A DNA stretch of 64,000 nucleotides, taken from NCBI GenBank assembly GCA_034359265.1, contig CP136897.1, positions 18,594,001 through 18,658,000 of the forward strand, read 5' to 3'. This document shows positions 61,478 to 64,000 of this stretch, piece after piece. This DNA comes from Canna indica. Its lineage: Eukaryota > Streptophyta > Magnoliopsida > Zingiberales > Cannaceae. A program made the translations under genes and the position numbers. The notes under the pieces were generated by a model. It did no database searches, was not told the DNA's origin, and worked only from the letters and a program-made list of their open reading frames with translations. The first letter of the stretch is position 1. Each line of letters opens with the position of its first letter.

Positions 61478-62681
61478 AAGATGGGCATTCGTAGCCGTCT
61501 CTTCAGGGCACTCCCCGTTATTAGTCGGAATCAATACCCGTTGTTGTCTCTTCGGTGCATCCCTCGTCACGGGATGAGTTTCCACAGTCGTCTCTTCAAG
61601 ACATCCCCGTCATCGATCAGAATCACATATTAGCCTAACATTGTCTCTTTGGGGCATCATTTGTCACTGGATGGGCCTCCAGAGCCGTCTCTTCAGGGTA
61701 ACTCGCTCGTCATAATAATTTAATATGCGCATAAATTCATACAAGAATGGTACTAACACAATCATAAAGCTAATACTCATCTCAAACACATAAATATAAG
61801 TCCAACTACCATGGTATAATGCGCACAAATATAATATGAAGACAACCCTTAAATGAGGGTTAAAATAGAATTCTCCAACACTTAATCAAGACTTTCAATT
61901 TAAAAACATATTTAGATAGTCTTTTGTCACACATAAGTCTTTTAATTCTCAATTTATTTCCTACAAAAATTACAGATCTAGCATGTCCACATATTATATA
62001 TAAACCATTCCTTAAGTTTCATGCCATTTGGGTGACAAATCAACCACAAAACCACATGACAAATATGTCTACTCAAATTTTTGTGATCACAAGCAACTTT
62101 TACACAGTTTCAGTTAGTCATATTGCTAAGCCCGCAAATCGTCAATACTTAGTCCAATTTCCTCAGTAATAGTTCCTAAGCTTGTCCATATATCCTACAA
62201 GTTTTTCCCAAAGTTTCACTGGAATAGGATGATGTCTCGCCCACTATATGGCGCATCAAACTCACCTATCCAGAATTGGATTGTCATGCACAAAAATGGG
62301 CAGATTCATTTAGCCCTCTTGCTAAGTACATAAATCCTTCAATTATCAGCTTGTAATATACTGAAATGAGATATCAGAGTTGTACATATAACCTACAAAC
62401 TAATCCCGACATTTAACTCAAGTAGGATGACATCTCGGCCTCCTAACCGCATGCCAAACATGTCTGCTTAAATTTCTAGGGAGATTTGAATGCTCTTAGG
62501 TCCTCCACCCAAACACCTCTTGAACATGAGATTCAAGTACACTTGATTACCACACACATACACCATATCGACATGAAGTTTTACTAAAGAAAAATTGGGA
62601 TTTAAACATAATTATGTGGGTGTAGCATTTCACCAAACACTTGGTGGGCATGCTCATGCCACACCATGCTCTACTCCATGC
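61478..62681 (+). repeat. Long direct repeat, copy 2 (probable 3' LTR part)
   Basis: Second copy of the 1.2-kb repeat. Its match to copy 1 ends after CTACTCCATGC; beyond it the sequence is different. Confidence 0.9.
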
Positions 62682-63827
62682 GGCTACCTACAAGGGGAAT
62701 TTGGCCTTCAAAAGCAAGCATCCGACCACCCCTAATTGTAGTCTATGGCCTTTAACCTTAAGGGTTCAAAAAGTGGGACCGTCCCTCCCAAATTATGTTC
62801 GAATACCCTAAAGTGAAAGAGATGAATATCCCTTCTTAGTTTCCTCATTGAACACTACCTTAAGCATGAAAAAAAGAGAGATTTATGTCATAATAATTTC
62901 GGAGAACGGACCTCCGCCAAAACAGCCCACAAAACCCCTACAATTAGGGTCACCATTCGGCCAAGACCCTCCTTTGGGCTGTCGTAAACCACTGGCACCT
63001 CATCAAGCATCAATGTAACAAAATCTTGATTTCGACGAGCTTGCGCCGAAAACCTCTCAAACTCTGTCGGTCACCTTCCTCTCATCCTCGACTTGCTTGC
63101 ACCCTCTCCTTGGGGTGCGTGCGCAAGCCTCCAATTTCCTCCTCCTCCTTTCCAATAAAAATCAGCATTTTATAATTTAATTATATTTAAGTGTCAATTG
63201 ACCAAATTTCCCTTTCACTTGAGTTCACATCCAAACGAGTCCAAAACTGAGTCGGATCACACTGATCGACTCGTGACACCTGACTCGCTTCAATAAGTTC
63301 AAAATTAACTCAATAATTCAATTTGCCATACGCATAAGTCGTACCTCAGACCGTAGTCTCCAACGATCTCTCCTACTCGCTCCAACGCGCAAACTGAGTC
63401 TCAGTCTGAAATCAAAAATACGACCACATATATTACAATAAATTATTTAAAATACTTAAATTAATATTTATTTCATTATTTTTAAGTTTTTAATTATATT
63501 ATTATTTATTTAATGATATTTCATATTTTAAGTATATTTTCAATAGATTATTTAATTATTTAAAATTACTTTTTTTGTTAATTTATTTATTTTTGAGCCG
63601 AGTTCGAGTGGCTCAAACCTGGCCCAAGCCTGAGTGTCTGGGTCGCGAGCCAGATTGGACCGACCTAAAAAATCTCTAGGTTGTGCTGGATGGTTGGGCC
63701 CAACAGTGCTCAACCTTAGGCCGGCTTAGTAATAAGTGGAAATATCATAAAAACCTATACATTAGACAAATAACCTAAGCTTACCAAAATAAACTAGGGA
63801 GAGCTGATGAGGTTGATCCTCAACTAT
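62682..63827. other. Intergenic before the CACTA end
   Basis: 62.68-63.40 kb has retroelement-like moderate GC but no protein motif I can name. 63.42-63.58 kb is AT-rich. 63.59-63.72 kb has GAGCCGAGTTCGAGTGGCTC-type words like hAT MITE interiors, without paired ends. Confidence 0.5.
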
Positions 63828-64000
63828 CACTACTAAAAAACTGATCATCTGCGACGGACATAGCCGTCATAAAACGGTTGCTAAAGACCTTTTGCGACGG
63901 CAAGGACGGTCGCAAAGTGCGGTAGCAAAAGAACTCGTCGTAGAAAGTTTGCTACCGCGATAGCAGCGGTCGCAAGTAAAAATATTCTGCGACCGTTCTG
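63828..64000. mobile_element. CACTA (En/Spm) transposon, left end
   Basis: Begins CACTACTAAAAAACTGATC, the standard CACTA terminus, followed by dense subterminal copies of TGCGACGG, CGGTCGCAAA and GCGACCG in both orientations. In the superfamily such repeats bind the transposase. The element continues beyond the window, so its length, coding capacity and 3-bp target duplication (TAT or CTA on this side) cannot be checked. Confidence 0.88.

Larger units (their letters stand above)
57825..62681 (+). mobile_element. Degenerate gag-bearing LTR retroelement
   Basis: Two long direct repeats (57838-59077 and 61478-62681) flank a region with a primer-binding site TGGTATTAGAGC (59585-59596) two bases after a CA end at 59582, and gag sequence behind it. 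This is the layout of an LTR element. The 5' repeat continues to 59582 whereas the second copy stops matching at about 62681, so the 3' LTR is truncated or replaced. Protease is only partial; RT, RNase H and integrase are missing. Gag type and PBS suggest Ty3/Gypsy. No target duplication found. Confidence 0.75.

Overview
This is a nuclear window from a flowering plant. The genes have GT/AG introns, and the landscape is AT-rich and dominated by LTR retrotransposons, LINEs, hAT elements and MITEs. A monocot is suggested, not proven, by the very GC-rich first exon of SEC23 next to an AT-rich second exon.

Three cellular genes are supported. (1) Positions 719-7209, plus strand: the C-terminal seven exons of NAR1, the cytosolic Fe-S assembly factor; upstream exons lie outside the window. 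(2) Positions 15501-17494, minus strand: a complete three-exon group IId WRKY transcription factor of 353 residues. (3) Positions 49544-57449, plus strand: a complete two-exon SEC23 COPII coat protein of 777 residues. All three assemble with correct splice sites and exon phases.

Almost everything else is mobile DNA. 8.0-12.7 kb: a decayed antisense LINE split by a solo LTR and a fold-back MITE. 14.4-14.9 kb: a TRIM element with PBS and polypurine tract. 20.5-22.8 kb: hAT remains plus nested MITEs. 23.9-31.3 kb: a young Copia element with near-identical LTRs, a TTTTG target duplication and a polyprotein broken by three stops and one frameshift. 31.9-41.1 kb: many hAT-type elements, three of them nested. 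42.1-42.8 kb: a Harbinger-like MITE holding a SINE. 44.0-49.3 kb: a possible Helitron carrying a 5'-truncated LINE, ending about 240 bp before the SEC23 start codon. 51.5-55.4 kb: a nearly full-length hAT element with a decayed transposase inside SEC23 intron 1. 57.8-62.7 kb: a degenerate gag-bearing retroelement with 1.2-kb direct repeats. 63.8-64.0 kb: the left end of a CACTA element that runs off the window.

The hAT family sitting in SEC23 intron 1 also left a 372-bp non-autonomous copy in a NAR1 intron, each with a perfect 8-bp target duplication. I found no new biosynthetic, defence or regulatory gene system. The most informative content is the element stratigraphy: nesting order, exact target duplications, empty-site evidence and elements next to promoters. 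The genes do not act together in one pathway; they are neighbours only.
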